In this document: piece after piece, positions 44,026-54,207 of the stretch
Layout: each line of letters opens with the position of its first letter
Position numbering within the stretch: the stretch's first letter is position 1
NCBI GenBank assembly: GCA_009760885.1
Contig: CM019718.1
Coordinates: 24,953,133-25,017,132 of the forward strand
Source: Achatina immaculata
Taxonomy: Eukaryota > Mollusca > Gastropoda > Stylommatophora > Achatinidae
DNA: 64,000 nt
Direction: 5' to 3'
Translations under genes and position numbers: made by a program
Notes under the pieces: generated by a model
The model's input: the letters and a program-made list of their open reading frames with translations, nothing else
What the model was told of the DNA's origin: nothing
Databases searched by the model: none

Positions 44026-44187
44026 GGATGGCCGAACTGATATCGACGCGCCTCCTCTCGAGACAAAGATCATGGGTTTTCCCCCAGAATTTCTGCCGCT
44101 TCCACTGGCCAAGTTGTTAGCTGGTACAAGGAAAGACTTTGTAGATCGTGCTGGAAACCCCTTTCACGGGGCGGCATCAGGACACTG
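44026..44187 (+). other. Candidate orphan exon or gene relic (low confidence)
   Basis: A pyrimidine run ending TTTTTTCTACAACAG precedes 44026, and CACTG/GTAAG closes the segment at 44187, giving a 162-nt exon-like unit on the strand opposite the phosphatase gene. One frame is open throughout and reads ETKIMGFPPEFLPLPLAKLL, then RAGNPFHGAASGHW. MGFPPEF followed about 25 residues later by AGNPFH is loosely reminiscent of motifs IX-X of C5 cytosine methyltransferases, but the match is too short to assign. No partner exons were found nearby. It could be a real small gene, a captured fragment in a transposon, or chance. Confidence 0.25.
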
Positions 44188-44639
44188 GTAAGACTTCCTC
44201 GAATCTCAGTGATGATGACATTTTGAAAATTATTGACATTTCTTTTCGTTTCTGTTCAATGTTTAATAATAGTGTGTAACATGGCGGGGTAAACAAACTG
44301 TCACGGCTTGTCTCACGTGGTCAGGTGCACACAAGAAGATGAACGGATCAGGTGAAGAACTGTGCACCGCAGGTCACTTCCCTGTGAAAGTATGGCGGGT
44401 CAGAGTGGCTTTGTTACGTAGAGAGAGCGGAAGACAATCGTAATACTAAACTGTCGTGTACACAGGAGAGGCTGAGGACAAGACAACATCAGACTCGCCG
44501 GCCCTCTTGCAGGACTGCAGGATATGTTCCGCTGTCCGTACAGATTCACTGCAGGGTAACGCTGACCTGATTCATATTTTTAATTTATTATAGATTTGAC
44601 TTTTTAGTCTTTTGTATCCTGGTCCTTAGTTTAAATATG
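44188..44639. other. Intron 1 sequence, nothing assigned
   Basis: No supported feature. Confidence 0.3.
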
Positions 44640-44845
44640 GTTATTTGTTCTTTCCTGTACAAACTTGTCTTGATGTATATAATGTTAACGTTCTCTCATG
44701 TATAGACGCTTCCTGCCGTATATAATATTGACGTTCTGTCCTGTACAAATGGGTCTTGTTGTAAATAATTTTGACGTTCTTTCTTGTATAGATGTTCTGT
44801 GCTGTGGTATAATGTTGGTGTTCTTTCCTGTGCAGATGTACAACA
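44640..44845. repeat. Degenerate about 55-bp tandem repeat around GACGTTCTTTCCTGTACAAA
   Basis: Four diverged copies, each with ATAAT(G/A)TTGACGTTCT followed by TC(C/T)TGTA(C/T)A(A/G). Confidence 0.65.
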
Positions 44846-45209
44846 ATTGTTCTTAACTACTGATCTGACTCATCGGTAATTTGAGGTAAATGTTTGTTCT
44901 TGATGACCACATTGTCTTGCCATAGTTTGTGTCTTCTTATTTACTTCCTTGCCACAGCGGACTAAGATCTGTCGCATGGCTGAGATCTGAACAGATTAAA
45001 CACACTCTTGGGTGGATGCTGTGGCATGGAGCGGAGCGAATATGGGGCTGTCATGAATGCACTGACACCGGAGTCTGATTTTCAACCTTTGAACTTTCTG
45101 AACCTTAGCAGATTATGAGGACTTAAAAGAGGCGCATTATAAGGCCTTGTTAAGTCATTTTTTTCCCCGTTCTACTGCATCAGGAAAGATTGCTGGGCCA
45201 TCAACCCCG
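44846..45209. other. Intron 1 sequence, nothing assigned
   Basis: No feature recognised. Confidence 0.3.
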
Positions 45210-46024
45210 ATTTTCTAGTGGGTGTTGTCCGAGTTTTCTGGTTGGTGTTGTCTGAGTTTTCTGCTTGGTGTTGTCCGAGTTTTCTGCTTGGTGTTGTCTG
45301 AGTTTTCTGCTTGGTGTTGTCTGGTTGGTGTTGTCTGAGTTTTCTGGTTGGTGTTGTCTGAGTTTTCTGCTTGGTGTTGTCTGAGTTTTCTGCTTGGTGT
45401 TGTTGGTGTTGTCTGAGTTGTCTGGTTGGTGTTGTCTGAGTTTTGTGTTTGGTGTTGTCTGAGTTTTCTGGTTGATGTTGTCTGTGTTTTCTGGTTGATG
45501 TTGTCTGTGTTTTCTGGTTGATGTTGTCTGTGTTTTCTGGTTGATATTGTCTGTGCTTTCTGGTTGATGTTGTCTGTGTTTTCCTAGTTGATGTTGTCTG
45601 TGTTTTCTGGTTGATGTTGTCTGTGTTTTCCTAGTTGATGTTGTCTGTGTTTTCCTAGTTGATGTTGTCTGTGTTTTCTGGTTGATGTTGTCTGTGTTTT
45701 CTGGTTGATGTTGTCTGTGTTTTCCTAGTTGATGTTTTCTGTGTTTTCCTAGTTGATGTTGTCTGTGTTTTCTGGTTGATGTTGTCTGTGTTTTCTGGTT
45801 GATGTTGTCTATGTTTTCCTAGTTGATGTTTTCTGTGTTTTCTGGTTGATGTTGTCTATGTTTTCCTAGTTGATGTTGTCTGTGTTTTCTGGTTGATGTT
45901 GTCTGTGTTTTCCTAGTTGATGTTTTCTGTGTTTTCCTAGTTGATGTTGTCTGTGTTTTCCTAGTTGATGTTGTCTGTGTTTTCTGGTTGATGTTGTCTA
46001 TGTTTTCCTAGTTGGTGTTGTCTA
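45210..46024. repeat. 23/24-bp minisatellite, about 35 copies, two interleaved subfamilies
   Basis: The basic unit is TTTTCTGGTTGATGTTGTCT + GTG (23 bp), with a 24-bp variant in which CTGG is CCTAG. Left copies (to about 45470) carry GGTGTTGTC and TGAG forms. Further right the two variants alternate. Confidence 0.95.
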
Positions 46025-46054
46025 CGTACCGCAGTGTCATAAATGTAAACGGCG

Positions 46055-46565
46055 GGAGAGAAAGGGAGGGAGGGAGATCGTATATGTGAATGTTTGTGAG
46101 TGATAGTAGGTGGGGGGGCGTGGGGGTAGAAGTGACAGACAGTCATATAGACAAACGGGCAGACAGAGTGAGAGAGAAAGAGAGAGAGAATGATCATGTG
46201 AATGAATGTGAGAGACTGGAGGGTGGGGGAGGTAAAAATAGAGAGAGAGAGAGAGCCAGACAGACAGAGAAACACAGACAGACGGGCAGATAGAGGGAGA
46301 GAAAAGAGAGAGAGAGGCAGACAGAGAAACATAGACAGACGGGCAGATAGAGGGAGAGAATAGAGAGAGAGAGAAAAGAGAGAGAGAGAGAGAGAGGCAG
46401 ACAGACAGAGAAACATAGACAGACGGGCAGATAGAGGGAGAGAAAAGAGAGAGAGAGGGGCAGACAGACAGAGAAACATAGACAGACGGGCAGATAGAGG
46501 TAGAGAAAAGAGAGAGAGGGGGGGGCAGACAGACAGAGAAACATAGACAGACTGGCAGATAGAGG

Positions 46566-46597
<32 letters not shown>

Positions 46598-46605
46598 TAA
46601 ATGAA
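46055..46605. repeat. (GA)n-rich region with about 60-bp higher-order repeat
   Basis: GACAGACAGAGAAACATAGA + CAGACGGGCAGATAGAGGGA + GAGAAAAGAG recurs about six times, separated by GA tracts of varying length. The long Ser/Leu-rich frames on the minus strand are artefacts. Confidence 0.92.
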
Positions 46606-47114
46606 CAAAATAGAAGACACAAAAGTCACTTAAGAGAGAGGGAAAAAAAGTCAAGTTCGTATGGTCGTCCACGACGAAAAAAAAAAAAAAGAAAGGTCAG
46701 ATATTGACATTCACTCCAGAAGCTGTTTACAGCAATCCTACTACAGCTTTAGATGCTAACAAAGAAATGACGTAGAGAATTATACAAGAAATAAAATAAA
46801 ACACTCCACCAGAAATATTTTAAACAATACTTGACAATGGTGAAAAAAAGCCCCCAGCAAGAAATCAGACACTCACAAACGGTTACCAGGAAATAATCGC
46901 TGACACTGAAGTACTGAAAAAAAAAAAAGTCTTAAGAAATACTCAAAAGAAATCTTTACATTGAAAACAAATAAATAATTGTTTGGAATAAAATAGCCAA
47001 CAGTTACTCTCAAACAAATAGTTAATGACAGGAAAAACAGTTACAAAGAAATCAGTTACAAAGAAAACAGTTACAGTTAACAAAATATCTCCGTCCCGCG
47101 GGATCTGCATGCCG
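46606..47114. other. Intron 1 sequence, nothing assigned
   Basis: A-rich. Short AACAGTTACAAAGAAA repeats near 47035-47075 may be outlying, diverged units of the 29-bp array to the right. Confidence 0.4.
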
Positions 47115-47362
47115 TAGGGGGTGTGAGGGCGTTAGCGCCTTCACATTTCTAGCCCACTACAGCATTTGAGGTAGGGATGCCAGCGCCCATCCTTGCTTGC
47201 CTGTGTTCTCCTAGGGACAAACTCAGGTACCCGTTTCTCGGGCGCTGGGTTGATCAGGGTGCTGATCGATCCGAAAAAAACATCCGCCCGAGTGCGAAAT
47301 CGAACCAGAGACCTTCTGATGGACAGGCTAGTGCACTAACCACTACACCACGGCGGCTGTAG
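47115..47362 (-). mobile_element. tRNA-derived SINE, family 1
   Basis: Reverse complement starts GCCGTGGTGTAGTGGTTAGT (A box) and has TCTGGTTCGATTTCGCACTC (a nearly consensus B box). The rest of the body parallels 16885-17106, including GGCGCTGGCATCCCTACCTC. It is the better-preserved of the two copies. Confidence 0.85.
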
Positions 47363-47748
47363 TTACAAGAAAACAACCGTGAAAACAGTCACAAAAAGAA
47401 AACAACCGTGAAAACAGTCACAAAAAGAAAACAATCGTGAAAACAGTCAAAAGAAAGAAAACCGTGAAAACAGTCACAAAAAGAAAGAAAACCGTGAAAA
47501 CAGTCACAAAAAGAAAACAATAGTGAAAACAGTCACAAAAAGAAAACAATAGTGAAAACAGTCACAAAAAGAAAACAATAGTGAAAACAGTCACAAAAAG
47601 AAAACAATCGTGAAAACAGTCACAAAAAGAAAACAATCGTGAAAACAGTCACAAAAAGAAAACAATAGTGAAAACAGTCACAAAAAAAACCACGAAAACA
47701 GTCACAAAAAGAAAACAACCGTGAAAACAGTCGCAAAAAAGAAAACAA
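47363..47748. repeat. 29-bp minisatellite, about 13 copies
   Basis: GAAAACAATAGTGAAAACAG + TCACAAAAA, with AACCG/AATCG/AATAG variants; it directly abuts the SINE. Confidence 0.95.
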
Positions 47749-49129
47749 AAATGACCAGAAGATGGCAGACTTGTTTTGTTTATGAACTGTTTGCCTCTGA
47801 AAATTATTAACGCCCTTAAAGATTGTTTTGTTTACTGAAGTGTGAAAATCAACATGGCTTGACCTACAAACTTGTGAGCGATCTGCTGGAGGGCACGCCA
47901 CGTCAAAAGTGTTCAGGCGTTGGACTCAATCCAGTTCAAAAAGGGAAATTCGCTTCGCATCTTTCTTCTCAGGGATACACACACACACACACCAGTCAAG
48001 TGTGACAAGTGTTGTGACAAGTGTGACTAGTGCTGTGACAAGTGTGACTCAGGCAGGCAGAAATGGAAGGAATAACTCAAGGGTTACTAATTTCAAGATT
48101 ACTAATGAGGCACTGGAAAGGGGGGGTCAAAGTACTCACAAGCATCTAACAGACATTCAAGTGCAGCTCGTACAGCGTGGTTTTGTTCCACCTCAGTAAC
48201 TCGGTTTATCCTGTTTGCAGATTCACCTATCATGTTTTTACCGTTCTTCATTTTCTTTTTTTTTAACTACATTTTACACACAAACATGCATACTCACCAA
48301 CACACACATAACAAGTAATGTACCCAAGCAGAGCCTCGGAGAGAAATCCTGTAAGATGGGAGGAAACTACGAATATTCTCCGCGGTCATGGGATGCCACC
48401 GGGGGCCCACCCTAAAACAAGGAGAATCCATTCGGGCCCCAGAGCAATGCACCAGCTGGAAATACCCCCCCCCCCCTCTCCCCTTCAAAGGTCCTGCAAC
48501 CAAGAATCGTGTCGAATTTTTGTGTACGGTGGGAACATGAAAAAAAAAATTCAATTCTTTTAGAAAGAAATTCCCAATAGTAAAATATTGAAAACTTAGC
48601 ATACTTTTCTTCCTCGCAGACTGTCTATCACAATAATCATTTTGATAATCCATCAGGATTAAATGTAGACGGAAAATAAAGTGCTAAAACTGATAACGTT
48701 AGTCAGCATTTTACTGCGTTTCAAGCATCTTCAAATATTTGTAAGGAATAAATAATTTTAGATTAGTGTCCGATTTCTAATATTATGTCATTATACGAGG
48801 AAAATATGGGCACTGACACCACATCCCTATGTGGTTCTAAGACATTACAGGATTACCTTTACCTTTTTTTTTACCTATACGAGTAGTTATCACCTTCACA
48901 CCATACAAGTTATCACCTTCACACAGTACCATCTTCATTTTCTATCACCTTCAACTTGCGTCACCTTTACATTTATATTCTTAGGAATGCAGTATTGTAT
49001 CTATGAATCTGCTATTCGAATTCTTATTCGGCCACTAAGGAGATGAAATACTTGCTGTCTTATAAGAATACATTCATCACGTGTCATGTGCTCCCCTCCC
49101 TCTCCCCAATATATTAGGAAAATTAAGTG
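47749..49129. other. Intron 1 sequence, nothing assigned
   Basis: Short GTGACAAGTGT repeats near 47998-48050 and TATCACCTTCACAC repeats near 48885-48965. No gene. Confidence 0.35.
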
Positions 49130-49585
49130 AAGTGTATGAAAACGAGTACTTAAATGTTACATCGAGCCAATTTTGTTTTATGGATGTGAAGCATGGTCCA
49201 TGAATAAGAGAGTACAGCGAGAAATGGAGGCCATGGAGATGTGGTTCACAAAAAGGATATTGAAGATGCCATGGACAGCTAAAAAAACCAACGAAGAAGT
49301 CTTAAGAGAGGCTGGAGTTAAAAGGCAAATTACAGCAAAGATCAAAGGCAGACAAACGAGAAATGGAGGCCATGGAAATGTGGTTCATAAGAAGAATGTT
49401 AAAGATGCCATGGACAGCTAAGAAAACCAACGAAGAAGTCTTAAGAGAGGCTAGAGTTAAAAGGCAAATTACAGCAAAGATCGGAGGCAGACAAGCGAGA
49501 TTTGTAGGACATTTTCTGAGAAGAGAAAAATTGGAAGACACTGTGGCAACTGGAAAAATTGAGGGAAGATGAGACAGAGGAAGAC

Positions 49586-49619
<34 letters not shown>

Positions 49620-49747
49620 TACTGGATGGGCTGTCAGTGTGGCTAGGAAGAAAGTCACCCGTGGATCTCATAATCAAGTCTAAAGACAGGGAATTGTGGA
49701 GAGAAATGATGGCCTACGCCACGTGGCACGGCACTTGATTGATTGAT
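49130..49747 (+). mobile_element. RTE-type LINE 3' end with internal 138-bp duplication
   Basis: The plus strand encodes FYGCEAWSMNKRVQREMEAM, MWFTKRILKMPWTAKKTNEE and VLREAGVKRQITAKIKGRQT. A 138-bp stretch from 49220 is then repeated from 49358, so this block occurs twice. It continues RFVGHFLRREKLE and TGKIEGR, and ends GGCACGGCACTTGATTGATT. It is otherwise collinear with the inverted copy at 39.7 kb. Confidence 0.88.
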
Positions 49748-50589
49748 GAAAACGAAACAAAATTCAGCGGTATTGTTTATGTTATGGTTTTCAAAACTGA
49801 AAATTGAAACAGTTGTTTAGGTAAACCTTTGATACAAGATCAGTGTCATAAAACTGAGGTGGGGGTTGGGGGGGGTTCCCTGAACAACAGTGGGTAGGAA
49901 ACTGGTACAGGGAGGTATTAGTGTACGGAGGATGTGACTAATACGTTAGTATTCCCTTCCCCTCTCTCCCTCTCTATCCCTCCTCCCCCCATATCTCCGT
50001 CTCTCTTACTTTCTCTCTATCCCTCCCACTCCTTTCTCTCCTTCCATCTCCTCCCTCTTTTCTCCTCGCTTTCTCTTTATTCCTTCTCTCTATCCTACCT
50101 CTTCCTTTCTCTGTCGCTTTTTTCTCTGCCTTCCTCTTCACTCCTCCTCTCTCCTTCTCTCTCTCACCGCCCCCCCCCCCCACTTCCCCGAAAGCTCCTA
50201 CCTATTTTCAAATCCCCTTGTACTGAATTATTTTAGTCTAAATGTGATCTTACAGTTCACAGAAGAACACAGAACCTGTTTTCTTGAGTCCATTTCCACT
50301 CCACCTCCACTCCTAGCCCTCTTCTCCCTTGTACGGCGTGAAGTAAGCACCAGATTTAGAAGCCAAGGTGTTTACAACTAGAAAATACTGCTCGTTTAAC
50401 TCTTCATTCTTGGAGTACAAGAAAAAACAACAGGAAAGAAGTGCGTACTAATTTCCGCCATTTATTTCCTTTCGTTTTCGAAACCTTTCGCTGTGGATGG
50501 ATTTCTGGCATAATGAGATGACATGATTGGCGCTAAAGGCTATACGGGCACGCCACGGTGGCCAAGCTGTGACAAGTTAAAGACAGTTC
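49748..50589. other. Intron 1 sequence; pyrimidine-rich 49950-50200
   Basis: A C/T-rich tract with TCTC and CCC runs; no gene recognised. Confidence 0.4.
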
Positions 50590-51396
50590 CCTATAGAATA
50601 TCACGTTGCTTACAAGGCTTTAAACTGAAGTCCATGATGAGAGCTACGGGAGATAGAGAAGATAAAGGGAAAGCTAGGTTGCGGGTAGCGACCCAGGAAT
50701 AAGAGCAAGCACTCTCAATGTTAATCTGTAAAGAAAACTTTCTGAAGCTCCAAGGACAACACAGACACCCTTCAGACGAGAATCTCACCAGCATTTCAAG
50801 CCGTCTCCCCCACGGAAGGTCGGCTGCAGTGAATCTCCTCTCTGCTGTGTTTCTTGTCGCCATAGAGCACTCGGCCAAGCTGGTGCCTTGTCTATCTCCT
50901 TGATACTGTCCGCCCATCTATGTCGCTGTCCTCCCTTCGATCTTGCCATCAAGAAGGGTCTTTAATTTAGTATTGTGCCTATTCACATGACCAAAGTATC
51001 TTAGCTGTCTTGTTTTTATGATTTTCAATATTTTTCTTCTAACATCTAGTTTGGTTTAGCACTTTGTTTTCTTTTCTGGCCATGGGATACGCCCTATTCT
51101 TCTATATATCCACACTTCAAGCGCCCCAGTTTTCTTTTCTGGCCATGGGATACGCCCTCTTCTTCTATATATCCACACTTCAAGCGCCCCAGTTTTCTTT
51201 TCTGGCCATGGGATACGCCCTCTTCTTCTATATATCCACACTTCAAGCGCCCCAGTTTTCTTTTCTGGCCATGGGATACGCCCTCTTCTTCTATATATCC
51301 ACACTTCAAGCGCCCCAGTTTTCTTTTCTATTGTCTTATTCAATGTCCAGGCTTCTAAAGGAATGTTGAGTATATATAGCATTTTATGATACGTAA
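50590..51396 (-). mobile_element. RTE-type LINE 3' part (minus-strand arm of an inverted copy)
   Basis: Minus-strand reading gives a KCYIYSTF segment, then EAWTLNKTIEKKTGALEVWI, YRRRGRIPWPE, a degraded KTRQLRYFGHVNRHNTKLKT, LLDGKIEGR and a divergent C-terminus. A 63-bp tandem amplification (51066-51330) lies inside the coding frame. At its 5' side the copy meets an oppositely oriented piece of the same ORF (next entry). Confidence 0.75.
51066..51330. repeat. 63-bp tandem repeat, 4 copies, inside LINE coding sequence
   Basis: Each unit encodes the 21-residue block that starts KKTGALEVWI on the minus strand. The frame is preserved because 63 is a multiple of three. Copies are nearly identical. 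Confidence 0.95.
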
Positions 51397-51640
51397 AAGT
51401 GAGCAGCAGAGGAGAAAGTAAGCCAACAGTAAATATAAAAATAAATGGAGAATTACATGAACAGGTGAAAAGCTTCAGGTACTTGGGGCACATGGTAACA
51501 GATGGCGGAAAATGTGAAACAGAAATTAACAGAAGAATAGGAATGGTAAGGATCAGCTTCAGTAGAATGAGGAAGATCCTTACATCAAAACAAATACGAC
51601 AATAACTGAGATTACGATTACAAGAAGTTAAACTCTCTAA
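51397..51640 (+). mobile_element. RTE-type LINE reverse-transcriptase C-terminal segment (plus-strand arm)
   Basis: The frame encodes INGELHEQVKSFRYLGHMVT, then CETEINRRIGMVRISFSRMR and KILTSKQIRQ. These are the FxYLG...EIxxRI blocks that directly precede the LYGxEAW region in intact RTE ORF2. That following region is present at 50.6-51.4 kb in the opposite orientation. Confidence 0.75.
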
Positions 51641-51857
51641 TAAGGTAACAGAAACAAACAGAACTGAACGGGTTGCAACGCATTTGAAGCAAATGTTCGA
51701 TATTGTGCATTGTACAGTGCAGCAGAAAGAAACAAGGGAAACAATCCTTAGTGCCGTGACGAGGTAGAGAGAAGCAGTTGTACAACATGGTCCTGAGTAT
51801 CAAGTCAGTAAGTAACTACAGGTTACAGCGCAGCAGAAAGCGCAAGCGGTGAAATGC
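51641..51857. other. Intron 1 sequence, nothing assigned
   Basis: No clear feature. Confidence 0.3.
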
Positions 51858-52259
51858 TGCAGTAAGTAAGTGATGAATCAACGCAGTAAGTAAGTGATGA
51901 ATCAGTGCAGTAAGTGAGTGATGAATCAGTGCAGTAAGTAAGTGATGAATCAGTGCAGTAAGTGAGTGATGAATCAGTGCAGTAAGTGAGTGATGAATCA
52001 GTGCAGTAAGTAAGTGATGAATCAGTGCAGTAAGTAAGTGATGAATCAGTGCAGTAAGTAAGTGATGAATCAGTGCAGTAAGTAAGTGATGAATCAGTGC
52101 AGTAAGTAAGTGATGAATCAGTGCAGTAAGTAAGTGATGAATCAGTGCAGTAAGTAAGTGACGAATCAGTGCAGTAAGTAAGTGACGAATCAGTGCAGTA
52201 AGTAAGTGACGAATCAGTGCAGTAAGTAAGTGACGAATCAGTGCAGTAAGTAAGTGACA
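51858..52259. repeat. 24-bp minisatellite, about 16-17 copies (array 1 of a related pair)
   Basis: The unit GCAGTAAGTAAGTGATGAAT + CAGT is nearly uniform. It matches the 24-bp unit at 54.2-54.6 kb at 20 of 24 positions. Confidence 0.97.
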
Positions 52260-52299
52260 AAATGTAACATTGTGCCTTGTAAGTTACGACTGTAGTATT

Positions 52300-52690
52300 A
52301 TCTTCTTCTTCTTCTTCAGCTTTCCGAGCCATTAAGGCTCATTGCTGCAGATAAAGTTCTCCTCCACTCCTCTCTATTCCTAATCTTCTCTCTCCAGTTG
52401 GCGAAACCAATTTCTTTTATATCATCTTCTATGTTGTCTTCCCATCTCTGTCTTGGTCTACCCCTTGGTCTTGTTTCCCCTCATCTCTTGTGCATGCATC
52501 ATTTTCATTTGTCTGTTCTCTTCCATTCTTTCTACATAGCCCAGCCAGAGTAATCTGTTCAGTTTCAAGACATTTATAATAAATAAGCTGTTCAGTTCAG
52601 TGTTCTTTCTAGCTCTCCATTCTCCACTGTTGGTATCCTTTATCGGTCCAAAAATTCTTCTTAGGATCTTGTTCTCAAAAATCTTCATCT
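52300..52690 (-). mobile_element. RTE-type LINE 3' end with (GAA)n tail
   Basis: The minus strand encodes KILRRIFGPIKD, NRLLWLGYVERMEENRQMK and, after a frame break, a RQRWEDNIEDDIKEIGFANW region. It closes with CTTAATGGCTCGGAAAGCTG + (AAG)n. The same 3' end appears on the plus strand at 60.59-60.78 kb. Confidence 0.8.
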
Positions 52691-52817
52691 TTCATTGTTG
52701 TGCTCCGTGTTTATGAATTATGTATATGAAGTACTATTATAGACTTGTAAATTATGATAGTATTATTATTAATGTTATTATTATTGGTAGTATTATTATT
52801 ACTATTAGCATTTTTAT

Positions 52818-53035
52818 TATCTCTCTCTCTCTCTCTGAACCTTAAGTGCCCAGGGCACATGGGGCTTCCGCAAGGGTTTTCCACAAATGCCTGTCTTTCG
52901 CCTTTTTTTCTGCTCTTGCCCAGGTGAGCCCTCTATTGCTCAACATCCTTTCTGTTGTTCTTCTCCATGTCTCTTTTGGTCTACCCTTACTTCTGCTCCC
53001 CTGTGGTGTCCATCTTAGTGCTATTTTTGGTAGTA
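52818..53035 (-). mobile_element. RTE-type LINE 3' end with (GA)n tail
   Basis: Nearly identical in reverse complement to the 13.7 and 34.7 kb copies over the last about 200 bp (GGAAGCCCCATGTGCCCTGG, then TTAAGGTTCA and (GA)n). Confidence 0.85.
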
Positions 53036-53397
53036 TAATTTTTATTATAGCTATGATTTATTACTGGTAAGTAGAATGTAGGTAAGAAACGGTGAATAAT
53101 TTTAGAACCACTCCTACGTATTAGTATTATTACGATAGAATTAAGTAGATATTTAGAAATACTACATAGAGGGACGCTGAATATGGTCTAGAAGGATTTT
53201 ACTCAGATAATAATAGTACGAGTACATATGGAGACAGACATACAAACAAAAGACGTTAGTATTCTAATTATGCTAGAGAGCAAAAATGACCTTAACAAAC
53301 GTACTGCAAATGGCAGACCTACAGAAGGAAAAATGGAGACATCAGATGGGACGGGCAAGGTGAAGGATTTAATTAAACGATTCAATAATTAGTCTTT
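53036..53397. other. Intron 1 sequence, nothing assigned
   Basis: AT-rich, no feature recognised. Confidence 0.3.
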
Positions 53398-53485
53398 ACA
53401 GAAAAAAAAGGCAAAAGATGGGCGTTTGTGGAAAACACTTCCGGAAGCCCCATGTGCCTTGTGCATTTAAAGTTCAGAGAGAGAT
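53398..53485 (+). mobile_element. RTE-type LINE 3' terminus
   Basis: GTGGAAAACACTTCCGGAAG + CCCCATGTGCC and AAAGTTCAGAGAGAGA are a short copy of the family with the (GA)n tail. Confidence 0.75.
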
Positions 53486-54205
53486 ATCGGACAAAATATG
53501 GAGGTGTGTCCTAATGGACAACTAACTTTCGATATACAAGTCAGGCATGCAGTTTTGGACAAAGGGAAGAGAGGGAGAGAAAATGAAGAAGAGAAGGATA
53601 GATAGGAGAGCAACGACAGATAGAACACATAGACAGGTAGAGCAATAGATATTCAGGAGACAGAGAAGCAGTTTATAACCAGAAGTAGTTTAGGACAGAC
53701 AGAAGCCAGTATTTCAAGTTAGAAAGTGATTACTAGTACTGCCTTAGAAATGGAGAAGATTTGACAATTTTGGAGCTTTGTGTAAAATTCTTTCGGAGAT
53801 ATCTCAGTCTGATGCTTGTGAATTTCGTTTGATGAGGATTAAATGTGAACTAAAGTTTGATTCAGGAACGGAGCATTTGAATTTTATAGTGACTATGTGT
53901 GTTAAGATTTCAGTCTTGTGGTGAACCATATAGTATCACGTGTAGCGACACTCTGAACTTGTGAAGTGAACACAAAGAAGAAGTAACAAATAAAAAGTGA
54001 CAATGGGGTAAGATAATATCGTCGCGGTCACAATGTGTTAACAATACTTTATGAAAGTGTGCTGTTAGACGTGACACTCGCCATTATTCAAAGTCGAGAA
54101 ATATCGTCGATTCAAGTGGCAGAATTATAAGACACTTCAATCATTAATATATAAATCACAACCCTATATTATTACAGAAACAGTGATGGAAACAAGTGAC
54201 AATTT
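53486..54205. other. Intron 1 sequence, nothing assigned
   Basis: No feature recognised. Confidence 0.3.
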
Positions 54206-54207
54206 CC

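Noticed and set aside
45961..46672. Ser/Leu-rich membrane-like proteins of 211-222 residues on the minus strand
   Set aside because: They are translations of (GA)n-rich repeats in two frames; hydrophobicity is a composition artefact.
47115..47362. Functional tRNA gene on the minus strand
   Set aside because: It has A and B boxes but no clean acceptor stem or anticodon arm and a long shared body; a second diverged copy at 16.9 kb marks it as a SINE.
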